A stretch of 64,000 nt of DNA from Ewingella sp. CoE-038-23 (lineage in GTDB: Bacteria > Pseudomonadota > Gammaproteobacteria > Enterobacterales > Enterobacteriaceae). The stretch lies in NCBI RefSeq assembly GCF_040419245.1, contig NZ_JAZHOH010000001.1:868001-932000 (forward strand). The letters are read 5' to 3'. A program made the translations under genes and the position numbers. This document shows positions 34,427 to 43,800 of the stretch, piece by piece. How positions within the stretch are numbered: position 1 is the stretch's first letter; every line of letters starts with the position of its first letter. The notes under the pieces are model-generated. The model worked only from the letters and a program-made list of their open reading frames with translations. It was not told the origin of the DNA and did no database searches.

Positions 34427-36166
34427 TTAACCAAAGGTGAAGGCGTAAGCCGTCACGCCGCTGTCTAAGAATTCGATGGTGAAGCTGTGGTCGCCCTGAT
34501 TATCCGACTGGCGGATCAGCTGATATAAACGCTGGTCAGTCACCACGCCGTCACCTTTAGGAGAGATATCCGTGCCGTGCATCGCGCCCGGCGCTTTGCC
34601 GTCGAGCAGCACTTTGAAATGCACCGGCTTGCCGTTTTTTCCCGGACCCAGCACCAAGTGCAGATCACGCGCATGGAACTGGTAGGAGATGCGCCCGGCC
34701 GGGCCATTCAGCTGAATGTTCTCGCCGCCGATGGTCCAGCGACCTGCCAGCCCCCACGAGTTCAAATCCAGATGCGTTGGCAGGGTGTAATCCGCCGGGG
34801 CGTCGCTCACCGCGCTCTCTGAGACAAAGTTCTCGGCGCGCATATAACCCAAATAGGTCTCTGGAGAGAGCGGGGCGCTGTTCTGGTCCGCCGCCTGTTC
34901 GACGCCTTGACCCTGCACCTGACTGAGGGTGGTGGTGACGTTTTTGGCTCCCGCTTCGCGCAATAGCTGTTGGATCACCTGCTCGGACTGGGCGTAATCC
35001 CCTTCACCGAAGTGGCTGTGGCGAATCTGCCCCTTGGCGTCGATAAAGTAGTGCGCAGGCCAATATTGGTTGTTGAAGGCGCGCCAGATGCTGTAGTTGT
35101 TGTCGATAGCAATCGGGTAGTCGATACCCAGCTTCTGCGCCTCTTTGGTGACATTATTGATGTCGCGCTCGAAGGCGAACTCCGGCGCGTGGACGCCAAT
35201 CACCACCAGACCCTGATCGCGATATTTGTCTGCCCAAGCTTTAACGTAGGGCAGGGCGCGCAGGCAGTTGATGCAGGAATAGGTCCAAAAATCGACCAAC
35301 ACCACCTTGCCGCGCAGAGACTCCGCCGTCAGCGGCGGCGAGTTCAGCCACTGCACCGCGCCGTCGAGGGAAGGCATCGGGCCTTGGTTATCCAGCAGCG
35401 GTGCGCCGTTTTCAGTGCTGACCGAGGCGGTTTTCACCGGGCCATTGGCGCTGAATTTGTTGATTAAGCTCTGCTCGAAGCCCCCCGTAGAGGCGGTGGA
35501 AATACGCGCCAGCACGCCGGTATCCAGCCCGAGGGAGATTGCCACCACGCCGAGCAGCATTGCGGCACCCAAGCCCCGGCGGATCCACTCGCCTGCGCCC
35601 AAAGAGCGTTTCATGGCGCTAAACACTTTGCCGCCAATCAGCAGGGCCAGCGTCAATGACGTCACGGCCCCCGCCGCGTAGGCCAGCAGCAGCAAGGTTG
35701 AGCCAACGTTAGCCCCTTGCAGCGCCGCGCCGGTCAACACCAAGCCTAAAATCGGTCCCGCGCAGGGTGCCCACAGCAGGCCGGTGGCGATGCCGAGTAA
35801 AAATGATGTACCGACCTGCGGCTTCTTGCCGACGGTCAGAGCATTGGTCATGCGATTTCCTGCCGACACCAGCGGGTGCATCATGCGTTCGCCAATGCTT
35901 GGGAACAGCAGCGTGACGCCAAACACCGCCATCAGCACCAGCGCCAGCCAGCGGCCATATTGGTTAGCCTGCACCACCCAGCCGCCGCCCACTGCCGCCA
36001 GCGTCGCCACCAGCGTGAATGTCAGCGCCATCCCCGCCAATAAAGGCAGGCCGGTGCGGGCGAAAGATTGGTCTGAACGCGCAAACACGAAAGGCAGCAC
36101 GGGTAAAATACAGGGGCTGGCGATGGTCAGCACGCCACCGAGGTAGGCAAGGATAAGGATCAGCAT
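34427..36166 (-). CDS. dipZ: DipZ-type CcdA-thioredoxin fusion, periplasmic electron donor
   Basis: 579 residues. Part one (about 1-230) is a CcdA/DsbD-like membrane domain with Cys19 in SPCILP and Cys135 in APCAGP, which carry electrons across the membrane. Part two (about 270-420) is a periplasmic thioredoxin/TlpA domain with CxxC at 298-301 (YSCINC). Part three (about 440-579) is the beta-rich DipZ C-terminal module with GRWTIGGENIQL. The order matches DipZ of mycobacteria and several proteobacteria. GAGGAAACACC is before the ATG. Paired with msrA, it probably feeds electrons from cytoplasmic thioredoxin to MsrA. Confidence 0.9.
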   Translation of the reverse strand: MLILILAYLGGVLTIASPCILPVLPFVFARSDQSFARTGLPLLAGMALTFTLVATLAAVGGGWVVQANQYGRWLALVLMAVFGVTLLFPSIGERMMHPLVSAGNRMTNALTVGKKPQVGTSFLLGIATGLLWAPCAGPILGLVLTGAALQGANVGSTLLLLAYAAGAVTSLTLALLIGGKVFSAMKRSLGAGEWIRRGLGAAMLLGVVAISLGLDTGVLARISTASTGGFEQSLINKFSANGPVKTASVSTENGAPLLDNQGPMPSLDGAVQWLNSPPLTAESLRGKVVLVDFWTYSCINCLRALPYVKAWADKYRDQGLVVIGVHAPEFAFERDINNVTKEAQKLGIDYPIAIDNNYSIWRAFNNQYWPAHYFIDAKGQIRHSHFGEGDYAQSEQVIQQLLREAGAKNVTTTLSQVQGQGVEQAADQNSAPLSPETYLGYMRAENFVSESAVSDAPADYTLPTHLDLNSWGLAGRWTIGGENIQLNGPAGRISYQFHARDLHLVLGPGKNGKPVHFKVLLDGKAPGAMHGTDISPKGDGVVTDQRLYQLIRQSDNQGDHSFTIEFLDSGVTAYAFTFG

Positions 36167-36454
36167 GGTGTTTCCTCACAGCAGGATTAGGGCACAAATT
36201 TTTATTGTTTTGGACGGTGACAACTTCGCACGCTGTTATCCTGCCAAACCAACAAGGGCCAATGAATGACGGCTGAATGACAAAAATGTCATAAACACCG
36301 CTCTGATTTTATTCTGCCTGCAATTGAGGTGCTAAAGGGGGGTGTCACGAAAAGTTTAAGGTTGTCACTGATGTATAAACGGTTGTTTTTGGAGTTGTTT
36401 GTGGCGCGAGGAGTGGGGCAGAGAGTGATCGAAGGAGAGGGAGGATTAAACAAA

Positions 36455-36502
36455 AAACGCATCCCAACATTGTCCAAAAATGGCTAATGTTGGGATGCGT
36501 TT
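36455..36502 (-). terminator. Terminator of the ycgZ-ymgA-ariR operon
   Basis: AAACGCATCCCAACATT (36455-36471) and AATGTTGGGATGCGTTT (36486-36502) form a perfect 17-bp stem with a 14-base loop. Minus-strand transcripts end in six T. It is 27 bases after the ariR stop. The stem is longer than a typical intrinsic terminator. Confidence 0.85.
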
Positions 36503-36528
36503 ACAATAACGCTGGGCTGCGCCCGCGA

Positions 36529-36864
36529 TTAAAACACCGCGTCGTCAGGCGTAATGCCGACCACCAGTTCCAGCGCGTTGCGCAGGATGTCGAGCTGAAC
36601 AACATCGTTGGTAGTTTCAAGCTGCATGATCAGATGCAGAATAATGTCTTTATTCGTCACTTTGCCGCGTTGGGCCAAGATGGCGCGGATGGCGCCGCCC
36701 AGCGCTTCAGTTTCGGAGGAGTACATATCTCCTGACTTGGCAAAATGTTGGTAAACATGGTGCTGTGTGACTTCATCGGAAATTGACCCCATGCCGCGCG
36801 TGGCGTTGGTGTCTTGGTGCTCAAGCATATCCAAATCGGTGGTGTTAGTGCTTTTTACGTTCAT
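36529..36864 (-). CDS. ariR: AriR/YmgB-family biofilm and acid-resistance regulator
   Basis: 111 residues from the ATG at 36864, which lies inside the end of ymgA (about 20-base overlap) after GAAGGGCCATCCG. The last 65 residues align by eye with E. coli AriR (YmgB): EALGGAIRAILAQRGKVTNKDIILHLIMQLETT then DILRNALELVVGITPDD. E. coli AriR is a small helical dimer that affects biofilm and acid survival and is induced with YcgZ and YmgA through the Rcs system under BluR repression. The 45-residue N-terminal extension is not found in E. coli. Third gene of the operon. Confidence 0.88.
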   Translation of the reverse strand: MNVKSTNTTDLDMLEHQDTNATRGMGSISDEVTQHHVYQHFAKSGDMYSSETEALGGAIRAILAQRGKVTNKDIILHLIMQLETTNDVVQLDILRNALELVVGITPDDAVF

Positions 36865-37138
36865 CGGATGGCCCTTCAGCATTAAAAAAGTGTCGCACGT
36901 TGTCCGTGCTGTAGATTTCGTAAGTGAACCGCCCCTGCTGGTCTTTCGCACCGTGGCGGATCTCGTTTATGACCTGTTCGCACATCCGTTTCCGTTGAGG
37001 GTCATTCTCGCGGCCAGCCATAAATTGCAGCTGGGTGAGAAGACGCTCAATGGAAATGGCGCTCTTAGACTTGAGCAGGGCGACGACGGCTTCGCCCAGA
37101 AGCAGGTCCGTCAGTTTTTCATCTTCACTTCTAAACAT
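36845..37138 (-). CDS. ymgA: YmgA-like small two-component-connector family protein
   Basis: 97 residues. The core EKLTDLLLGEAVVALLKSKSAISIERLLTQL matches the pattern of E. coli YmgA and shares the fold of YcgZ and AriR: an acidic lead, GxAVxxLL, then a short helix with LL and a second helix. E. coli YmgA acts on the Rcs phosphorelay to raise colanic acid and lower curli. It lies between ycgZ and ariR exactly as in E. coli, which strengthens the call more than the sequence alone. Overlaps ariR. Confidence 0.75.
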   Translation of the reverse strand: MFRSEDEKLTDLLLGEAVVALLKSKSAISIERLLTQLQFMAGRENDPQRKRMCEQVINEIRHGAKDQQGRFTYEIYSTDNVRHFFNAEGPSDERKKH

Positions 37139-37217
37139 AGTAATGACCTCTAATGCCTTACCTGGACAAACGCATATCGGTGTCAGGCTCAGAGTTGCTC
37201 TCTAGCCCCTCTCCCTA

Positions 37218-37231
37218 AACGCACGTGCGTT
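37218..37231. promoter_or_regulatory. Perfect 14-bp palindrome between ycgZ and ymgA
   Basis: AACGCACGTGCGTT reads the same on both strands. It stands in the 157-base gap between ycgZ and ymgA, which in a simple operon would not need to be so long. It may be an operator, or a hairpin that modulates ymgA expression. No T run follows on the minus strand. Confidence 0.4.
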
Positions 37232-37295
37232 AATGGGGAATGACGGTGCATCAAGAGGAAATACGGTCGTGCCAACATCTCAAAGTGGTTTGTTT

Positions 37296-37541
37296 CTAGG
37301 CGTCGCGCTCAAGTACCAGCTGCAGGCAGGCTAAATAGTGTTTTTCCTGCGCGCCAGACTTTGCGGTTTCAATTCGGTTTAACAGCTTATCGCACAGTGC
37401 TTTACGGTTAAGATTTCTGCCAGCCGTTAAAATCTCAACGACGATCTGTCCCATGGTTTCTTCTTCTGAAAACAGCACCTCGGTGGAGAAGTGTGCCGCA
37501 TCCATTACAGACAGATTTTGCTTCGAATTTGATTGCTGCAT
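37296..37541 (-). CDS. ycgZ: YcgZ-like Rcs-connected small protein
   Basis: 81 residues from the ATG at 37541 (GAGGGAACAT before it); a GTG four codons up is worse placed. EETMGQIVVEILTAGRNLNRKALCDKLLNRIE followed by EKHYLACLQLVLE matches E. coli YcgZ nearly residue by residue. YcgZ is the first gene of the blue-light and cold-responsive ycgZ-ymgA-ariR(-ymgC) operon, which is repressed by the MerR-like BluR. Order and spacing are conserved here. No bluR or bluF is in the window, so control must be in trans. Confidence 0.9.
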   Translation of the reverse strand: MQQSNSKQNLSVMDAAHFSTEVLFSEEETMGQIVVEILTAGRNLNRKALCDKLLNRIETAKSGAQEKHYLACLQLVLERDA

Positions 37542-37596
37542 ATGTTCCCTCACCCTTCAAATATATGGCTAATAGTCACCTGCGTGACGACAAAGC

Positions 37597-37623
37597 TATA
37601 CAAGAATCTAAAACCTGTACAGG
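37597..37623 (-). promoter_or_regulatory. Possible BluR/MlrA-type operator upstream of ycgZ
   Basis: CCTGTACAGG (37614-37623) is a perfect 10-bp palindrome. On the minus strand TGTACA is followed 13 bases later by TGTATA (37597-37602), and the latter overlaps a -10-like TATAGC. The MerR-family paralogues MlrA and BluR recognise paired TGTACA elements, and MerR sites normally lie between -35 and -10. Assignment is inference. Confidence 0.4.
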
Positions 37624-37761
37624 CTTAGTCGCACTAAATGATCAAGAATCGCGCGAGGGCGGGAAGATTTGTAAGCAAAGTAACTATTGTATCTTTATGA
37701 AATTATTCATTTATTTTTGAAGGGTACAGAATAGTCTTAAAGCGGGGAACCGACGTGAGGG

Positions 37762-37786
37762 GCCTTCTCCTTTTTAGGGAGAAGGC
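37762..37786. terminator. Hairpin after the cyclic glucan synthase gene
   Basis: GCCTTCTCC (37762-37770) pairs with GGAGAAGGC (37778-37786). On the minus strand it lies about 30 bases downstream of the large gene but lacks a T run, so it may be a weak or Rho-assisted terminator. Confidence 0.4.
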
Positions 37787-37814
37787 TGAGATACGCTGAA
37801 ATAGGGAAAGAGAA

Positions 37815-40800
37815 TTACTCTGCCAACCAAACCTCCACCTGATGGTTTACGCCATCATCCCGCACGGGGATCATACCGTCAGATACAGGTTGCCCGTCCA
37901 TCACCACCTGATAGCCATTTTCGCCGCGTTTCACCGTGATGTGGTACTGGCTGCTGCCCTGTTGATAGGTCAGGCTGACCTGCGGCCAGTCGGCGGGCAG
38001 GCGGGTATGGATGGAGATAAACTCGCCGTGGCGCTTAATGCCCAGCAGCGACTCGGTGATCAGGCGATAGGTCCAGCCCGCTGAGCCGGTGTACCAGCTC
38101 CAGCCGCCGCGCCCGTTGTGCGGATCGACGGTGTAGATGTCGGCGGTGATGACGTAAGGCTCGACCTTGTAACGGTCTACCCCTTCGGCATTCAGGCTGT
38201 GGTTGATCGGGTTGATGAGCGACATCAGCTGCCACGCCCGTTCAATATCGCCCATTTCGGCGAAGGCCATTACGGCCCAGATCGCGCCGTGGGTATACTG
38301 CCCGCCGTTCTCCCGCACGCCCGGCAAGTAGCCGCGAATGTAGCCGGGGTTTGGCCCGTCGCCGTTAAACGGCGGGGTGAGCAGGCGAATCAGCCCGGCC
38401 TGATCATCCACCAAACGGTTATCCAACTGTTTCATCGCCAGCTGGCTGCGTTCGGGGTCGCCCGCGCCGGAAAGTACCGACCAACTCTGGGCGATGGCGT
38501 CAATCTGGCACTCATTGTTGAGATGAGAACCCAAGGTTTCGCCGCTGTCGAAGTAGCCGCGCAGGTACCATTCGCCGTCCCACGCGTTATCGTGCAGGTT
38601 CTGTTTCAGCGTTGCCGCCTGCTGTTGGCACAGGGTGGCGATTTCGGCTTTGCCCAAGCGTTCGGCCAGCGCCGCAAAGCGCTGCAACACGTTGTAGAGG
38701 AAGAAGCCCAGCCAGACGCTCTCTCCCTGACCTTTGATGCCGACGTTGTTCATGCCGTCATTCCAGTCCCCCGCGCCCATCAGCGGCAGGCCGTTTTTGC
38801 CGAAGTTCAGGCCATGTTTGATGGCGCGCACCCCGTGTTCGAACAGTGATTCATTGAGGTTGCTGAGGGTCGGCTGCTCGTAGAAAGACTCCTCTTCCGG
38901 TGCCAGCAGCCGCGCTTCGATATAGCCCACCGGCTGGTCGGCAATCGCCACGTCCCCCGTCACTTCAATGTAGTGGCACATCGCCAGCGGCAGCCACAGA
39001 TAGTCGTCAGAGCAGCGCGTGCGCACGCCGTTGCCTGACGGCGGATGCCACCAGTGCTGGACGTCACCCTCGGCGAACTGGCGGGACGCACAGAGCAGGA
39101 TCTGTTCGCGCATCCGCTCCGGCGCGGCGTGGGTCAGAGAGAGGGTGTCCTGCAACTGGTCGCGGAAACCAAAAGCGCCGCCGGACTGGTAGTAGCCGCT
39201 GCGCGCCATAATGCGGCAGGCCAGCGTCTGGTAAATCAGCCAGCCGTTGGTCAGTAGGTTGACGGACGGCTCCGGCGTGTGGATCTGAATTTTATCCAGC
39301 ACCTGATGCCAGTGGTGGTGAATGTTGTCCAGCTCGCGGCGGGCCGCATTTTCATCAAGGAACTGTCGGATCAGCTGTTCAGCGTCCTGCGCGTTTTGCC
39401 CAAGGCCGAGGGTGAAGACGAAGGTGCGCTGGTCGCCGTCAATCAGCGTGGTGGCCGACTGCACTGCGCCACAAGGGTCAAGCCCCGCGCCGGTTTTGCC
39501 GGACAGACGCTGAAACTGCATCGCCGCCGGGGCGCGCGGAGAGCCGTTGCGCCCCAAGAATTCGCGCCGGTCGCCACTCACCGAGCAGTGAACGCCGGTG
39601 ACGGCGAAGAAGGCGGTACGCTCCGAGCCATTGCTGCCGTAGTAGTTGGTCGCTAACACGCCGCAGCCTTTGTCCACCGAGGCGCTGCGCGTCATCACGT
39701 GCATGGCGGATTTCGCCCGCAGATCGGCCATGATCCATTCGACATAGCCCGTAGCCGACAGCTTACGCGGACGGCCCGAGCTGTTGCTCAGAGTTAGAAT
39801 AAACAGTTTCACCGGCGCGTGTTCCGCCACCAGCACGGTTAACTCGCTGTCGATGCCACTCTGGCGATGCTCAAAGCGGCAGTAACCAAAGCCGTGGCGG
39901 GTTAAATAGTCGCCGTCGCCGCGAACTGGCAGCGGCATGGGCGACCAAACTTCGCCACTCTCTTCGTCACGCAGGTAGAAAGCCTCGCCGGAGCCGTCGG
40001 TCACCGGGTCGTTTTCCCACGGCGTCAGGCGATATTCGTGGGCGTTTTCAAACCAGGTGTAAGCCTGCCCGCTTTCGGAGATCACCGTGCCGAAGTTGGC
40101 GTTGGCTATCACGTTGGACCAAGGGGCAGGGGTGTTTTTGCCCTCTGGCAGCAGGATTTGGTACTCGCGGCCATCCGGCGAGAAACCGCCCAGGCCGTTG
40201 AAGAAGCTCAGCGAGTGAGTGTCAAACTCGCGCGGCGCGTGCAGGTTCTTCGGCAGAATCGACATCGGTACCAGCAGCGGCTGAATGTTCTGCGGCTGCT
40301 GCATTTTTTGGTTGAACTGGTCAAGCAACCCGCCGTGGCGGTCGTCGAACCAAATGCTGGCGACGCTCATCAGCAGGGTGCGGTCTTCCGAGGTCATGTG
40401 CTCGCCTTTGCGCACGAAGATGCCGCCCGGCTTGTCCATCAGGCTCGACTCGGCACCGGCCGCCACGCGGCTCATGATCTCATTGTGCAACTCTTGCTGA
40501 TAGCCGCCCTGATCGTTACTCAGGATCACCAAATCCACGCTCAGCCCTTTTAGACGCCAGTAGTTATGGGCACGAATCAAATGCGTGACCATCAGGATGT
40601 TCTCCGCACTGGTGATCGACAGCAGCACGATCGGCAAGTCGCCGGAGAGCGCGTGGCCCCACAGGCCGGACTGCCCGCGACGGTTCCGACCCAGGGTTTG
40701 GGCATCGGCGCGCAGTTCGGCGCTTGGGAACAGCACCGCGCTGGCCAGCCGATTGTAGAAGTTGGCGTCATCCTCATTGGCGTTTATCTGGCGCAATGTC

Positions 40801-43800
40801 ACCTGACTGTGCGACCAGGCCAGCTCGAACACGCGGTCGGCGATGTTGTGGTCACGGTATTTCTCCATCATCGCCAGACTAAGGTGGCGCTCAGGGGTGA
40901 TGCCGTAAACCATATCGATCACCAGCGGCACGCCGGGCTTGAGCACCACCCGCTGGCGGATAGCGACGATAGGATCCAGCACCGGCCCCGCGCTGTTGCC
41001 GAGCGGGCCGGGGTTGGCCAGCGCCTGTGGGTCAGCGGAAGTATGCCCACGGCCAATAAAGGCGGCGCGGTCAGTTTCAAACGAGGTTTCGCGGTCGGTC
41101 GGGCCATGAATAGCCAGCATGTGGAACAGCCACGGGCAGGCCTCGTTCTCCTCACGCGGGCGGCGGTGGCACAGAATGCCTTCGCGATCGGCCACCAGCT
41201 CGGTCTGGATAAACAGGTTGCTAAAGGCCGGGTGGGTGAGGTCATTGGCGGCCGGGGCCAGCACCACTTCCGCGTAAGTCGTTATCTCAATGACGCGCGG
41301 CTGGCGGCCTCGGTGAGTCAAGGTCATGCGGCGAAGTTCGACGTCATCTTCCGGCGATACCACGATTTTGGTGTGCATGATCAGCTGGCCTTCGGTGCGC
41401 TTAAACTCCACGCTGGCGTCGGTAAACACTGCCTGATAAAGACTGGCCTTTTGCCCCATCGGCTGCCACGCGTTGCTCCACACCTCGCCGGTCTGTGGGT
41501 CACTGATATAGCAGAAGGTGCCGCGCTGGTCGCGGGTGGCATCTTCGCGCCAGCGGGTCAGCGCGAGATTGTGCCAGGTGCTGTAGCCGCCGCCCGCCTG
41601 CGTCAGCATCAGGTGGTAATGGGTGTTTGATAGCAACTGCACTTCGGGAATAGGGCTGTCCACATTGTTGAATTCGCGAATATCCACATTCACCGCCTGT
41701 AGCGAACCCTCCACCGATTCAAACTGGCGGCGCGGGCTGTAGAGATCCACGGCGTCAGGCACGCGCTCTTGCAGCAGCAGGCGCGCCGACTGGAATGAGG
41801 TATTGGCGGCGAAGCGATCGACCATCGGCGCGTCGAGCAGCAAATGCGACAGCGCGAGGAAGCCCATACCCTGATGGTGCGCCATATAAGAGCGCACAAT
41901 CACGTAGCTTTGCCCACGGTTGAGGCGCGACGGGGTGTGGTCCAGCGCCTCGTAGAAGCCATACTGGCCGCGCGCGCCCAGCGCCTCCAGTTCCAGCAGG
42001 TTGCCGCAGGCTTTTTGCGGCTCGACCACCAGCGCCATCAGCGTGGCATACGGGGCGATCACCATGTCTTCGCCCAAGCCGCGCTTCAGGCCCAGGCCCG
42101 GCACGCCGAACGCGTGATACTGGTAGTTATGGTTGGGGTCGAAGGAGGCGTAGGCCGATTCAGAAATCCCCCACGGCACGCCGTGCTCGTTACCCCAGTC
42201 AATCTGGCGTTTCACGGCGGCGCGGCACATCTGCACCAGCAGGGTGTCGGGATAGCCCGGCATCACCAGCTGCGGCATCAGATATTCAAACATCGAGCCG
42301 CTCCACGACATCAGCGACGGCTTTTTGTCTATCTGGGTAAACAGCCTGCCGAGGGCAAACCAGCTTTTCAGCGGCAGTTGGTTGGTGGCAATGGTGAAGT
42401 AGTTGGTGAGGCGAATCTCCGAAGGAAGCAGGTCGTAATGGCCGCTATCCAGCTTATTAATGTCGCAGTTATAGCCGACACTCAGCAGGCTAGTGGTGGT
42501 GTTGTAGAGGAATTTGAAGTCCATCCGCGCATGGTCGGCGAGGCGTTTTTCCAGTTCGCTAATCAGCACCAGCCGCTTGCGCGCCAGGGTGACGGTCAGC
42601 GCGATTTTGGCCCGGTTCAGCCCCGGCACTTTGCCTTCCAACTGAGACAACCAGACCAGCGAAGGCAGCACTTTGCCCCCCGGCTCTTGCTGCATCCAGC
42701 CATAAAGCAGCGCCCACTCTTGGCAAAATTCGCTTAGTTGTACCTTGAGCGCACTCAGCCAGCGCACGTCGCCATTGGGTTCTAGCAGCAGCGTCGAGGT
42801 CAGAGTCAGCATGGCATTTAGCTCATTGAACACCTGATGCTGCGGCAGTCCGCTGGCGTTAAGCCAGTGCTGACGCAGCGGCTTGAGGGTTTCCCGTTTG
42901 CCGGTCCCCGCGCCGCTTTCCACCAGATAGAGGGTGTCTTCGATCCCCGCCAGTACCTGTTTGATGTCAATCGCGGGCAGATGGCGCAAGGCCGCCAGCC
43001 CGGTGCTCAGAGTGAGCAAGTGCCCGGCCAGATTGCCGCTATCGACGCTGGAGATATAGCGCGGATTGAGCGGCGCGAGGGTGCGGGTGTCATACCAGTT
43101 ATAGAGGTGGCCGCGATAGTGCTCGAGCTTGTCCAGCGTATCCAGCGTATTGGTGGTGCGCAGCAGCAGATCGCCCTGCGTGATATAGCCGAAGTCCATC
43201 GCCGTCATGTTGGCCAGCAGCGACAGGCCGATATTGGTCGGCGAGGTGCGGTGAGCAATCACCGGCTCCGGCACCTCCTGATAGTTATCCGGCGGCAGCC
43301 AGTTCTCGTCTTTATTCACGAAGGTGGCGAAGAAGGCCCAGGTTTCGCGGGCGGTCTGGCGCAGGAAGCGGCGCTGTTTCAGGTTGATATCCGCCTGAGG
43401 CTTGCCCGGCGTTTTGCTCATCCAGCTCAGCAGGCGCGGCGCGAAGAACCACAGTACGCCCAGCGGCACGGCGAGCGTCATATACAGCGGGTTGAAGTGC
43501 AGGGTCAGCAGCACAAACAGCACCCCGGCCAGCGGGTTAACCCACATGGCGCGGTAGAAGTTCTCCGGTGACAGCGAATAGCGGGTTTTACTGGCGTCGA
43601 AGCTGGCCCACTCATTGAGATGCTTATGGCTGATGGCCAGCCGCCACAGGGTGACGAGGATAGCCTTCAGGTTGTAATAGCTCTCGTGCGGCAGGGTACT
43701 GAGGGTCAGTAACAGGTGCGACAGGCGGGTCAGCGTCGAGGCCAACACGGTTTTGACATGCTGCAACAGCGGGCGTCGCGGACCTTTATTCAGCAGGTCT

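Noticed and set aside
40566..41630. Plus-strand frame of 354 codons inside the cyclic glucan synthase gene
   Set aside because: One of many antisense shadows in this 8.6-kb gene; no family features and no start site.
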